The position numbers were made by a program, and so were the translations under genes. Of a stretch of 64,000 nucleotides of DNA, positions 1-12,039 are shown in pieces. This DNA is from Epichloe hybrida (lineage: Eukaryota; Ascomycota; Sordariomycetes; Hypocreales; Clavicipitaceae), in assembly GCA_019022495.1 (NCBI GenBank), contig JAFEKR010000029.1, positions 186,001-250,000 of the forward strand, read 5' to 3'. Under the pieces are notes generated by a model. The model did not search any database, had not been told where the DNA came from, and saw only the letters and a list, made by a program, of their open reading frames with translations. Positions within the stretch are counted from its first letter, which is position 1; each line of letters opens with the position of its first letter.

Positions 1-3000
1 CTACTCCATTCGGAGTACGGAGTAAACATCATTCGATATGCACAGCATATGTAAACATTCTCAGAGTGGCTGGGCACAGGCACCAACGGGAAATGACGCA
101 CCACCACCACTGCTTGGGCCAGGGCCCAGGGAACCAGTTGACAAGATCTGGGTTCTGTTGAGCATCTGCTCGTTTATCGCAGCTACTATTAGGGGTGCGC
201 ACTCCGTTTTTGGTCGTTTGGCCTAGCTGCGTGACAGGTTCCACAATCCGCTTACGCAGTTCAACGACGAAAAATGTACCGAGTACGGACCGTACGGAGT
301 TGTCGGACTCAAGTCAGTCGACCTTTCTCGCAATTTGAGCATGTTGAGATGATTGTCTCTTGGGATAGTCACCTTTTCTTGGCTTTGAAAGCTGCGCGGT
401 TCCAAGAGCCGTCGAAAGACACATGCACGTAATGGTCTTCAAAGGACAGAAGAAGCCTGGTTCCTCCATCGACTGGTCGTCCGCGTATCGTGCGAAAAGG
501 GAACCAACGACAAGTCCGAGAACGGAATCCTGCAGTATGTAAGAAACATCGGTCGTTGAAGTAAGGGTGGCTTTCGGTCAAGGATTGGCATGTCGATACG
601 GACTACTCCGTACTACCATGACACTGTGCGCGCGCGCGTGCGAACAGGGTCCAGACAAGACGGGCTCAAGCGGCACCAAGCAGAATGCGAATTTCTCAGG
701 GAAAACAGTTACCATCCATGCGGATGGAGGTTGCGTCGGGCAAACCAACCAGTGCTAATAATTGTACATGTCGCATTTCTTGCCCCCTGCGGCTCAGTCG
801 CTGTCCTTGTCAATTCAGTTCACGTTGAACCCTGCAACCCTGCACTCGTGGTCAGCACTCCGAACAACTGAATGCGACCCAAAATGTTGTTCTCTGGTGG
901 GATGATGGATGGCACTATCACATTTCAAGTGTGGCTGATGAGCTGATTTGGTTCAGTGAGTAATCTGTAATTGATCTCCTCTGACTGACTCATCAGCTTA
1001 GCTACCACGGCTTCGGGACGAGCTTCCCACTCACCCGTTCGTCTATCAAGTCATTGATCCACGACATAGTCGGTTCATGGCATCGACCGCTGATGAGTGG
1101 CCTGGTCTAAAAAGTGGCAAACTGAACCATGTATTCTACTTTGTGCGTCGCTTACTCGCACACCTGACAATTTGATTGTCACATTGACCTAGTGACCAGA
1201 TGCCGTCGGCCGAGACCTACAGTCAGGTGTTCACGTGTTCCACTGGAGCTCTTCTATCGGCGTCAAACGCAATTGCCGTCTTCAGAGGCGGGCCGCAGAT
1301 TGTATTGTTGAGACGTGAGACGACAAATCCCCCACGCAGCACAGACCGTCCCACTTCTATTAGGGTCGGTGATTCTGTAAGACGATTGGCTAGTTTATGA
1401 TGGAAGTCTTGTCGACCGACAAATCCATGGGATGTAGCCTCCCGAAACGGAAAGGTGCGGTTGGGATCACGGGAATGTCTCTCATTTTGCTAGTGATAGC
1501 TAGCCCTTGTTTATCGGTAAAGTCGCAAGGATTTCTTGATCGAGGGCGGTATCATGAGAAGCTGCAGAGCATCATTGCTGCGGGAGCGAGCGATGGTGTC
1601 AATTTCAGACTGAATGACGATAGGACAAGAAGAAATGAAGTGGTAATCTAGTATACCAATAGCTCGAAGCCACTCAAATGCTGTTGAGCTGGTTCATTCA
1701 GGGCATTGAGGTAGTGCAATGTGGCGCAACAGAATACGTCCGTCAGTTGATGCTGGACAACTACTGCTCCATATTCTTTTGTCGAGTGTGCATGGAAACG
1801 AATATGCACTCCGTAGTAGACTGAAGAACTTCGGATGAGAGTAGGTTCTAGTGGCTTTATGTGTATGGGATCCATGAAGTTAGCAAGCTGGTATGCATCT
1901 ATCATCACGCGGATGAATCTTACTGCCTCACTGTCTTCTCTTCTCTTCTTTTCCTTTCCCGCATAATGATAGCTTGTGCAAGCGTGACATCAGGTCGTTC
2001 CTTTGCGGCAGACCAACCCATCGACGCTGAGGGGAGAGGATATAAACCAGATTAAGGTGACGATTAATCCGTTGCGCCCGTACTCCGTACTATCTGATAA
2101 ATCAATAGAGAGGGGGGGGTAACGGAAGTGGGTCGCAATCCAAGTACTTATTAGTGCCACCCTATCCTGGTTCGTGCCTTCTGAACCCTGGGTGGGCGAA
2201 GGAGAGTTGGGAAGGTGCATCCTAGGCGCTGATACGTACGATGGGGAATATTCGACTATCTTTGGGCCGAGACGGAGGAAGACGTCCAGGGTGGCCCGAC
2301 TGCATACATATTCCCCCTAGCTGGTGATATGTTTTAGAGTTTGCATGGTGCAGCGTGGGAACAGCGGTGTATGTCCGTGGGCCTGCAGTAATCCGTACAA
2401 CATAGACTACATAGACTACATGTACGGAGTACAGAGCACAGAGCACAAAGCACCTGCCCTTCAGGTTCGCCAAGGGGGGTGGATTCCTTCCCAAAAAGTG
2501 CAAAGACGAAATTGGAATGAGTGGTTACATGTATTAGGCAGGAGCGCTGGAGGGGAAAGAACTTGAGCATCCGCCTATGAGCGCCCACCAACGCTTAAGG
2601 TGTTAGGGTGTTGCCGCGTCTGGCAGGAGTTATTAGGAGTGTATATTACTGTATGTACATTCGTACAGTGGTGTAGAAAGCGGGAGAATACGGAATACTG
2701 GATACTGGATGATGGCTATTTGGAGATAATTGGATAGTGATTCGCCATGGCCTGCCAGGCTGCTTCCCCGCCCAAGCTAGGGGCCACAGTAGCTTCTTCG
2801 CGCAGCCAAGAGACGAGTAATCAGTAATCAGACAACTTACCCATCGGGCAACCATCGACGGTTCGACTCGACTTCACCTTTTACTCCTCATCTTCGTCCT
2901 CCTTCCATCCCGGCCCCTGTCGGCTCTAGCCACGGATCGGCACATCACCATGGCCAGCCTATCACCTTTATCCGCGGACGGCATGCAGCAGCGCTGGCGG

Positions 3001-3783
3001 CGGCTTGCAGTTCGACTATCCAATTGTCCTCTCCGTCTTCGCGCCGACATTTTTCAGGGTTGTTGAGTAAATTATGGCGAGGCGAAGCGAAGAGGCCAAG
3101 AGAGAGGCCCATTGTGCAAGGGTTTACGTCCGTACAGAAGACCCATTGACGACGCTACAAGGCCTGGGAAACCATTACCCTCACCGTCTGCAGCGTGATG
3201 GGCTGTGATAGATGCCGCTTGATGCGTCTTGAACCAGTTCTGGTCTTTTTCCAGGGGTTTGTTGCGCACCAGACGGCTATTCTTGTCTCTTGACCAGCCA
3301 TCTTCTCTCCGCAACCGCCTTTACACGCGCATAGATGCCTTGCATGGAGTACACACACCGTGCCCTCGTCAGAGTCGTAGCGTTTTAGATCGCAGTCCAG
3401 CCAGTTATGGCCGCCAGAACCTGTTCCCATCCCCAGCATACATAATATCAATCACTGACCGCCCACTGAAGCTACACTCCTCTTCTCCCGAGTTTTGCGA
3501 TTTCGGTGCTGTTTGGTTGTTATCGCGAGGGTTTCCTTATCTGTTCCAGGTTTTGCTGTCGAATCCATTTACTGTCTGGCTGCGGCAGTAAATACATCTT
3601 ATCGCGATTTTATATCAAGACGTCAGACCTAAAAGGTCTACATTGCCGGCGACGGCCACACGGTTTGCCCGAACAGGCGATTAAAAGAATCAAATCGGCA
3701 AATTGTACTCTCTAGCTTTCGTTCCAACATCAGGAATTGTCACGCCAGTCAAAGGGTCGGCAACAGGCCGGCAAGTCGCACAC
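1..3783. other. gene-free spacer and probable long 5' leader
   Basis: No open frame here resembles a known protein and none has convincing splice structure. The stretch holds four exact copies of the TACTCCGTA/TACGGAGTA 9-mer (16, 604, 2081, 2423) and one copy of a dispersed repeat (156-230). A pyrimidine-rich block at about 2870-2935 looks like a core promoter for the SAM/PH gene that follows. A 38-codon ORF (ATG 2950, stop ending 3066) lies between that block and the coding start, so it would be an upstream ORF if transcription starts there. These promoter and uORF readings are inference. Confidence 0.5.
156..230. repeat. dispersed repeat, copy A
   Basis: About 75 bp beginning TGTTGAGCAT and containing AGGGGTGCGCACTCCGT and TTTGGCCTAGC. 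It matches 29311-29385 in the same orientation at a rough 80-85% by eye. Several of the differences are C/T or G/A transitions. It lies in gene-free DNA, and its parent element is unknown. Confidence 0.7.
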
Positions 3784-6380
3784 ATGGTATATCAGTCATG
3801 CGACTTCGTCCTGACCACAATGTACTAACGGAGCAAATGTTCAGGACTTCGCATACTTTCAGCCTGACGATGGCCGGGTCTATAAGGAAATGCGTCAAAA
3901 GAACACCAGAGATGCCTTCTTCAGCCTGAGGAACGAGTCTCAAGCTCAGCGGCCCATGTCGGTAGCCACTGAGTTCGTAGACACAGACTGGGATGGAGAG
4001 ATCATGAGCGAAGCCGAGGACAACTCTCCCCGCGTTAGTCTGCAGTCGGTAGGTATTGCGCCAATCATTTTTTTTGCTGTCAAGAACTGCGGACGTTTAC
4101 TGACGTGCTTCACCTCATCAGTCTGGGCAGCCAAGTTTTACTACTGTGTCGTCGTATGATGAAGCACCCACGCCACGATCAAGTAGAGGCCGCGAGGCAT
4201 ATCCCGAAAACGTGCTGAAGCAAGTACAGGGCCCAAGCGGCCCTCACCTTTTCCGAAGCTCGACAGATCCATTCCTGGCGGATGAGGAGTTCGTCTTGTC
4301 TCTGTCACCAATCACCCCGAAAACTCATCGTGGCATTGGTGACCTGCTGGACAGGCCTCCACTTCCACGAAAGAGTAGCCCCTTCGAATACACGGATGCG
4401 GAGCTTGATTCTTCCAACCTCGCTTCATGGACGCCGGAGATGGTTGCTCAGTCAATGCTCGATGCAGGCATCGAGCTGTCCATGGCAGATCGTTTCATCG
4501 AGAATGACATCAATGGCGCCATTCTAATCACCTTGAAGTTTGAAGATTTGCGGGAACTTGATATCCAATCCTTCGGTATTCGCACCAAAGTATGGCATCA
4601 AATCCAAACCCTCCGCGATAGTCGACCTTCTTCTCCTCGTCCAGCTACCCCAATCGAGGACGCCCCAAGCCGAGAGGTTCGCAAGGAGACGAGAAAGAAG
4701 GGTGACCAAGAACTCGGCGGACGCCAAAGCAGTAGGCGGCGCCCCCGCCGCACGGCCTCGGCGGAAGAGGACACAATACATCCTATGGAATCGGTATCAA
4801 TCATAGGCATCGAACAGGTGATCCCGAAACCCCACCAATGTTCAAAGGGGGAGAATTGCACAAAATGGAAAAAGCAACAGAAAGTCATTGAGCAATTCAA
4901 GAAACTGAATCCAACAATCGATGTGAAGAACGGGGGTGCCGTCATGATATATGGTGATGCAGGCAACCCTGAGACGGCAAGGGCGATTGATCCCACGCGG
5001 CCAATGTCCGATACAGTTCCGTCCGTCGTGGCATCTTCAGACGTCTTGGGACCTGGCGGATTACCACCTCTACAATATCTTCAAGAAGCTACATTGAGAA
5101 ACTTCCAGGCACGAGATCCACAAGACAACGTTCGGCAATTCTTGAATTTTCAGCAACAGTCTGTCAACTCGGATCAGGTGCCTCCCACACCCCCGTTTGA
5201 GTTGACGCCGTCGTGCAAGCCAGCGCATCAAGGTTTGCGTCGCCTCCCAAAGCTTTCCATCCCCGGTCATCCTCAGCAACATCGTTCTGCTCCTCTGAGG
5301 ACATCTACAGTTCCTCAGACTACCGAAAGCCAAGCACAACAACAAGCACCAAGACAAACTCCACAGGTTACGAGACAGCCGGCGCAGCACAACGACTTGG
5401 TCACGTACCGCATGGACAAAGCAGCAGCAGCGATGTTGCCTGATTTGGAAACACATCGAAATCCTTATCGATTTGGTACTCCGTTCTCTGAGATGGATGT
5501 TCCCGTGACAGCAGTTCATGTCGGCCCTGTGGCCCGTGATGTGTCCCAGTCTGTTGCTCCCGATATGAATTATCGAGCTGCGCCAGGAAGCAATCCCGTA
5601 TCTCAGCCTCGCTCGCAGTCGCGAGCGTCAGCTCGTCGACCATCCTTCCCCGTGCTTCCAGCCGTCGATGAAAATATCTCTGCTCGTCTGCTGTCCAAGA
5701 CACCTTCCCCGAAGAGCGCATCACCCGTTCATCGTGTGCAGCAGCCACTACAAGCCCCTCCTCGATTCAACTATCCCTGGTCTCCGGCAGGGCGTACGAA
5801 ATTCGAGCAAGCCATCCCGCTCTTGTCAACCTTCCGTCCTGGCCACGCTGCTGACACTCCGGGAGCTGCAAACGGGGTTACATACCAAGGCCCAATGAGG
5901 AAGCGCAAGACTCGCTTGCTTCGCAACGAGTGGCACGACGGATACTTCACCCTCAAGGGCACCAGGCTGAACATGCACAAGGACGCTCAGGAGATGGACC
6001 GTACTCTCGAGTACATCGACATTGATGACTATGCCATAGCATGCTCAAGCCTTGCGTCGACATCCAAGCTCAGTGCTGCCTTCAAGGCTGTCCACATCTC
6101 TCACGAGCGAAAGAAAAGCGACCCCGTCGGAGCTTTCAGCTTCCAGCTGATTCCCCAAGACAAGAACGCCGGGGCCCGCCTGCGCAAGCGAGACAGCTCT
6201 ATGAGCGGCATGAGTGGTACCGGCCCATCAGAAGGTGTGAATGGCACCGGCAAAACTCACCACTTTGCTGTCAAGAACCGCGATGAGCGCATTGACTGGA
6301 TGCGTGAGCTTATGCTCGCAAAGGCCATGAAACAGAAGGGAGAAGGTTTCGAAATCAGTGTCAATGGCAACATGATTTAA
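3784..6380 (+). CDS. SAM and PH domain protein (Boi-like polarity protein)
   Basis: Likely a cortical adaptor of polarized growth. Family knowledge: yeast Boi1/Boi2 bind lipids and Rho-GTPase regulators through such domains. The model has three exons: ATG at 3784-3786, intron 3787-3844 (TACTAAC branch), exon 3845-4048, intron 4049-4121 (CTGAC branch), and exon 4122-6380, giving about 821 aa. A SAM domain spans about residues 169-237 (begins LASWTPEMVAQSML). A long Pro/Gln/Ser-rich linker follows, then a PH domain at about 659-800 with a basic MRKRKTRLLR start and an RIDWMRELM C-terminal helix. No SH3 domain is visible, although yeast Boi proteins have one. The start is the weakest point: it requires an intron directly after the ATG. 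The in-frame ATG at 3890 is the conservative alternative. Confidence 0.85.
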
Positions 6381-7145
6381 GATGGCATTTCCCACCTTCC
6401 ACTGTCCTTCAATTCTCGCTTCTTCCTCTCACATCTACACTGTACACCCAATTCCACTGATAACGCCTCTATAAAAGAAACACTTTTCGTTACGCCGCTC
6501 CCTGTTCGCATCATCCCGTCCACTTTTTTTTCGCTCCAGATCTCTTCATCCCTCTGGATTTATGCTTTCGCTTCTTTGAAAATCATGAACCGTTGAACGG
6601 GGCATCCCAGATGGTCTGGCTTGGCCCCCGGTAAATTGGGTGTTGGTTGAATCTCAATCTTCCTCTATTGTTTTTCCGCCTTTCTCTCTCTCTCTCTTAT
6701 TGTTCTTGATTTTGCACTCGGCTATTTCCTAACTGAACGACATCAACTTACATTTCACGACTTTTCTGTGCATACTCTCCTTTTTTCGCAAATTGGACGA
6801 GCAGGATACCATGTTGATTTTGTTTTCCTTAGTTCTTGTCAGTCCTTAGTTGACTGTTCTGTCCATAGCGCTGCTCGACGTAGTTGACAGAGTCAATTTG
6901 ACCTTCTTTAAACAAGGCTGTGTTCCTCTTGTGGTATAATTGAAACTTTGCGTGAAGTGAGTGACTTCATGTCCGTTGGTTGGAACGTTGATCGTTCCAG
7001 GCCCCGTTGATCCCGGTGTGCTTGTTGCTACGTCTTCGAAAACCGCCTGTGGGTTCTCGTTTCCGCCTATTCTGTGTAATAGATTACATGTAGTCTTACA
7101 ATGCTGCTTTCCAGCTGAAAATGCAACACCCCCCCCTTTCCCCGC
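6381..7145. other. convergent intergenic spacer, 3' UTRs
   Basis: Lies between the stop of the SAM/PH gene (+) and the stop of the mitoribosomal gene (-). It is pyrimidine- and T-rich, including TCTCTCTCTC around 6686. I see no gene; it is probably the two 3' UTRs. Confidence 0.6.
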
Positions 7146-8150
7146 TCAGATGGCTGTCTTGAACTCTGGACGAATGGAGCCAGAGTTCTGAGCAACCTTT
7201 TCCCAGTCAATGAGGTCCCACCATGACTCAGCGAAGGCCATCTTTCCCCCATTCCCGCCAGCACCGACACCCCAGTCCAGCAGCCAGGCGTGCTCCCAGG
7301 TATTCAGACACAGCAAGGGTTCCAGCTCGATACCACCAGGGGGTAGGTCACCGCTTCGCTTCTTGCTCCCGAATGCTTGGTTATTGAAATAGGACGTGGC
7401 GGAGCCGTCGTTGCCGACAGTATTCATGTCGATAGGCTGAGCGCGCCAGTGGGCGCCGGGGTAGGGCGAACCGGCAAGGTAGGTCGGGAGGACGCGGTAG
7501 TCGCCGGGCCCGGCCTTGACGAGCCAGACGAAGCCGGGGCCGAACATGGCGGACGCGGTGACGATGAGCTCGCGGCGGAGTGTCTCAATGGAGGAGAAGG
7601 AGGCCTCGAGCTCGGCGCGAAGGGCATCAGGCATTGCGGTGCCCTCGGGGGAGATGCCCTGGAAGAAGAAGTGGTTGTTGTGGGCCATGGAGGCGTAGTT
7701 GAAGATGGGCGCTAGCCTGGGCTCGCGGGAAGTCATGAGACTGATGGTTTTGGCGTCTTTGTCCTCGAGCTCGGTGCCTGAAAAGGGGGAAGGGGGGAGA
7801 AGTCAGTTATGCTTTGCATGGGATGCAGAGCGAATTTTCAAACAAAGTGAGAGAGGCAAGCTATCGACTACGAGGCCCAAGTGCCCTTCTTCCTCCGAAT
7901 AAAAAAAAAAAATTGCGACATGGACAGACATACCGGCAGTCAAGGCATTGAGCTTCTCCACCATCAGCGACATGTAGTCTGACCAGGCGATTGCAAAGCC
8001 GCCGGGGCTCATGAGATTGGGCACACCCTGCGAGTAGTCGTGAGGCAGCGTAGGGACCTGATGCAGGCCTCTTCTGGCATTGACGGTGGTGGTTCGCAGA
8101 CCAAGTCCCAGGCTCTTGCCGGCACGTGGCAACAACCTTGAGCGGAACAT
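7146..8150 (-). CDS. mitochondrial ribosomal small-subunit protein of the Fe/Mn-SOD fold (mS42/mS43 type)
   Basis: A structural protein of the mitochondrial 37S ribosomal subunit (yeast Rsm26/Mrp1). Exons on the minus strand are 8150-7934 and 7777-7146; the intron 7778-7933 has a GTATGT donor. The product is 282 aa. A basic, Arg-rich N-terminus (MFRSRLLPRAGKSLGLGLR) fits a mitochondrial presequence. The SOD C-terminal fold is recognisable from HNNHFFFQGISP and NTWEHAWLLDWG. At the usual DxWEH position the metal-binding Asp is Asn, and the N-terminal HHxxY-type helix is not recognisable, so it should not be an active dismutase. That fits the ribosomal paralogues. I cannot tell mS42 from mS43 with certainty. 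Confidence 0.88.
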
Positions 8151-8314
8151 GATGTGTGTATGTTGTGTTTCGGATCGGCTCTTGAAAGGGAGAGGATACT
8201 CCAGAACGAGTGCGAGTGCGCGTGCGGAGGAGAAAGAGTGTGATGGCCGGGCCGGGTCGTGGGTGAATCCGTCGTGATGCTCGGAATGCAGTCAGTCAGC
8301 ACTACATATGTACC

Positions 8315-8357
8315 TTTTTTTTTTTTTTTTTTTTTTTTTTTTGGGGGGGGGGGGGGG
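8315..8357. repeat. homopolymer junction T28-G15
   Basis: Twenty-eight T residues (8315-8342) are followed directly by fifteen G residues (8343-8357). The run lengths may carry assembly error. The tract sits in the divergent promoter upstream of homoaconitase. Confidence 0.9.
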
Positions 8358-8421
8358 CGTTGGCCAGCTTGCAGCCACAGAGTGAGTGAGGATGGGTGAA
8401 GGCTCGGACCGGCTGGTGTGG

Positions 8422-8487
8422 CTGGTGGGCGGACGTGGGGCCATGGTCAGCTTACTGGTGGGCGGACGTGGGGCCGTGGTCAGCTTA
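8422..8487. repeat. 33-bp tandem duplication
   Basis: Unit CTGGTGGGCGGACGTGGGGC plus 13 bases occurs at 8422-8454 and 8455-8487 with one mismatch. The second copy runs straight into a TACTCCGTA motif. It lies about 130 bp upstream of the homoaconitase ATG. Confidence 0.9.
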
Positions 8488-8615
8488 CTCCGTACATATG
8501 AACTTCTCGTCAAATTCGCAGCCATGTAAATTTCTATTGCTTCTCTTCCTTGTTCCTCTGCCGGCGATTTTCCCCTTCTAACCCTTCAGCCAGATCACAG
8601 AGACGCCTTACTGAC

Positions 8616-11313
8616 ATGAGACTGCGAATTGTGCCTCAGTTCCGGCGGAGAGCCGTTGCTCGTAATGCCCTGCTCTGTTACTCTCAGACTTCTCAGTCCG
8701 TCGTCGGCCGCCCCCGATCACTGTACTCGGCTCTGTCGCAGCTCCGCGCCTACAACACCACCTCCTTTCGACGACAACTGTCCGACGCGTTCCCCTCGCA
8801 ACTCGAAAATGTCTCTAATGCATCTTTCATGTCCTCCCAGAAGCCCGTCGCCAACCCTCAGACCATCACCGAGAAGATTGTTCAGCGGTACGCCGTCGGC
8901 CTTGCCCCTGGCAAGAAAGTCAAGCAAGGAGATTTCGTCACGCTACGCCCCGCGTGCGTCATGACACACGATAACGGTTGGCCAGTTGCCAAGAAGTTTA
9001 TGGAAATTGGAGCCTCCAAGATCCATGATAGTCGGCAGGTTGTTATGACCTTGGATCATGATGTTAGCAACGAATCCGAGTCGAACCTTACTAAATATCG
9101 TCTGCTTGAAGAGTTTGCCCACAAACATGGCTGCTTCTTTTCTGGAAAAGGGCAAGGAATTGGTCATCAGCGAGTTATTGAGGAGGGATTTGCGTGGCCG
9201 GGAGCCGTTACTGTCGCGAGTGACAGTCATTCGAATATGTACGGCGGCGTAGGAAGTCTCGTTCGTACCCCCCCCCCCCCTTTGTTCTCGCCGATGCAGG
9301 TTCAGTTATATAGGCTGAAGCGTGTACGGCTTTCGACTAAGCAAATGCTAACACCCTTAGGGAACTCCTGTTGTAAGGACGGACGCGGCCTCCATCTGGG
9401 CTACTGGGTGGGTTGGACAAGTTTCTACATGACCCAGCAGCGGATAGTGATGCTAATACTTCCATCTCAGAACGACGTGGTGGCAGGTCCCGCCTGTCAT
9501 CAAGGTGAATCTCACTGGTGTCCTTCCTACTGGCGTTTCTGGCAAAGATATAATTGGTGGGATTTTGATCTGATTTGTTGAGTTGAAGAACTACCGTATA
9601 CATACTGACTGCGATTAGTTGCTCTCTGCGGCCTTTTCAACAAAGATGAGGCTCTCAACCACTGTATTGAGTTTGCCGGCTCCGAACAGACCTTGGCGAG
9701 CATACCAGTGGACGACCGCCTTTGCGTAAGCAACATGACGACGGAGTGGGGAGCCCTAAGTGGTACGAATACAACTGATCAACCTGGAAACGAATTCTTA
9801 CCTGTCTCATAGGGCTTTTTCCTGTCGATGATGTGCTCATCTCCTGGTATCGTGCCAAGGCTTCCATTGCCGCTATGCTCAATAGTTCCACCAAAGAACG
9901 CATCAACCATGAGCGAATCGACCAACTTCTAGAGAATCGGCTCACTGCTGATTCCGGTGCGGTATATGCCAAGGAACTCTACCTTAACCTGTCCACTTTA
10001 TCACCAATGGTTGCTGGTCCTAATTCGGTCAGGATTATTACACCAGTTACAAAGCTCGAGGCTGAGGGCATTGCTATAGACAAATGTTTTCTGATCAGCT
10101 GCACCAACGCCCGAGCTTCAGACATTGGCAGAGCCGCCATGGTGTTCCTTGAAGCTGGAGTGGATGGTAAGCCTGCTAAGCTTGCCCCAGGTGTCAAGTT
10201 TTATCTCGCTGCAGCTTCCCTCGCTGAACAACGGTTCGCCGAGGAGGCTGGCGACTGGCAGATTCTACTCGACGCCGGGGCGCAGCCTCTGGTCTCAGGG
10301 TGTGGCCCCTGCATCGGACTCGGCCCTGGAATTCTTGAGGACGGTGAAACTTGCATTAGCAGCTCAAACCGCAACTTCCAAGGCCGCATGGGATCAACAG
10401 CGGCGTTAGCCTACCTTGCCAGCCCCGAAGTTGTTGCTGCCAGTGCTATCAGGGGCAAGATCGCGGGTCCGGGCTGGTACCAGAAGCCTGAAGGTGTCGA
10501 AAAAGTTATCATTGGCGAGGGGAGTGGCGATCATATAGTTGATCAGACCCGCTCTTTTGAGAATGCCTTTGACAAGCTTATCAATGATGTCGAGGGCGTG
10601 ATTGATGCTGCTGAAGGCGCCGAGGGCGCTGAAGATGTTGCTGAGCAGCAGTCTCAGCCTACTGCCCTCAACGAGGAAACCTTGACTGAGATCCTTCCCG
10701 GCTTCCCTGACAGGGTTGAGGGGGAGATCATTTTCTGCGATAATGATAACATCAATACCGACGGTATCTATCCTGGTGAGTATTCTCTTAATCATCTTTC
10801 TTGATAACTCCGATTGACAAGTACAAAGGCAAGTATACCTACCAGGATGATATTACCAGGGAGAAGATGGCTGAGATATGTATGGAGAACTACGATGTCA
10901 AGTTTCAAACAACTGCCAAGATGGGCGACATTTTGGTGAGTGGCTTCAACTTTGGCTGTGGCAGCTCCCGTGAGCAAGCCGCGACTGCCATCTTAGCCAA
11001 GCAGATCCCTCTTGTTATTGCCGGCAGCTTCAGCAACATCTTCAGCCGGAACAGCATCAACAATGCTCTGATGAGTATTGAGATGCCTGATTTAGTGCGG
11101 CATCTTCGTGAAACTTTCAAGGATGATTCTAGCAAGCCCCTGACTCGCCGCACTGGCTGGAAGCTCCTCTGGGACGTCCGTCGCTCCAAGGTGGTTGTTA
11201 CCAAGAAGGATGGATCGATATGGGAACAAAAAGTTGGCGAGGTGCCGCCAAATGTCCAGGAGATTGCGAAGGCAGGTCTGGAACAGTGGGTTAAAGAGAA
11301 GATTCAGGCTTGA
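8616..11313 (+). CDS. LYS4: homoaconitase, mitochondrial
   Basis: Converts homocitrate/cis-homoaconitate to homoisocitrate in the fungal alpha-aminoadipate route to lysine. Exons are 8616-9260, 9361-9407, 9471-9556, 9619-9762, 9813-10775 and 10829-11313. All junctions are GT-AG and in phase, giving 789 aa. The Arg-rich N-terminus is a likely mitochondrial targeting signal. The aconitase core starts near [15 protein letters not shown]. The 4Fe-4S ligands are Cys404 ([10 protein letters not shown]) and Cys471/Cys474 (CGPCIGLG). The C-terminal swivel domain shows [16 protein letters not shown] and [11 protein letters not shown]. Exon 2 is only 47 nt. It encodes [13 protein letters not shown], joined to TTWWQVPP where I recall homologues more often having Lys or Arg before TWWQ. 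An acidic Ala/Glu-rich insert lies between the two domains. Identification is very secure. Confidence 0.97.
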
Positions 11314-12039
11314 CAATGGCCAGGCGTGAATTTGTGTCTTCCCCGTCGTCCAGCGCATTGTCCACGTGTTCTAGATGCAAATTTGAGATACCCAACGTTG
11401 AGTTGAATTGGCTGGTTGATGCTATGCACTTGTCGTGCACCTTCCGTGCTCATTTGCGTCTTTATCACGTCTGGGACCATAACTTTGACCTAGTCGCCTA
11501 ACCCACTTTTTAGTCTTTCTTTTTTCTTTTTTTCTTGTTTTTTTTTTTTGGAGACGTTGATGAAGACGATGAGAATAAGTGAGTAACCCAAGCATGGAAC
11601 TCTTCTGCCAAGGGTCTGCCAAGGGTCTGCCAAGGGGTTGGTTCATGAAATAATTCACGCCGAGTGGGGTTGTATGTGGCAGGTCTGAGGCAACAAGCCC
11701 CATTGTTGTTGTGTTGTTGGGGAGCACAAGGTTTCTTGGCACAAGTTACTCCGTAGTCTGTCCGTATGTACTTTGCTTCTTCGCCCCCCGTGACCCTGAC
11801 CCTGATGACGCTGACACATGACCAGACCTGGCTGGTTATTCTGAACGACATCATCCAACAACATCCAGCATCCAGCATCCAGCATCCAGCATCCAGCATC
11901 CAACATCCAACAATAATCCCACCCAGTCCGTTCCTTCACCCGCTCTCGTTCAACAACACGACCCGTCCCGTCCGATAATACTCCGTATCCCTGTCCCGGT
12001 CCGCAACACGGTTCTCGACGGCGAAAATCACACAGCCCG
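11314..12039. other. intergenic spacer with short tandem repeats
   Basis: No gene is visible between homoaconitase and the STIMATE-like gene. It holds an 11-bp unit (TCTGCCAAGGG) three times near 11603-11636, a 7-bp CATCCAG array at 11851-11912, and TACTCCGTA copies at 11747 and 11979. The second half is presumably the promoter of the downstream gene. Confidence 0.6.
11851..11912. repeat. CATCCAG/CATCCAA 7-bp tandem array
   Basis: About eight consecutive 7-bp units, mostly CATCCAG, with CATCCAA variants at both ends. It lies in the presumed promoter of the downstream membrane-protein gene, 130-190 bp before its ATG. Confidence 0.9.

Larger units (their letters stand above)
8151..8615. other. 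divergent promoter region with T28-G15 tract and 33-bp duplication
   Basis: Separates the divergent starts of the mitoribosomal gene (-) and homoaconitase (+). It contains a T28 run joined to a G15 run, a 33-bp tandem duplication and one TACTCCGTA copy at 8486. Both genes act in mitochondria, so a shared promoter is possible but not shown. Confidence 0.55.

Noticed and set aside
11851..11912. Regular CATCCAG array considered as CRISPR-like
   Set aside because: Units are contiguous 7-mers without spacers in a eukaryotic genome; a simple tandem repeat.
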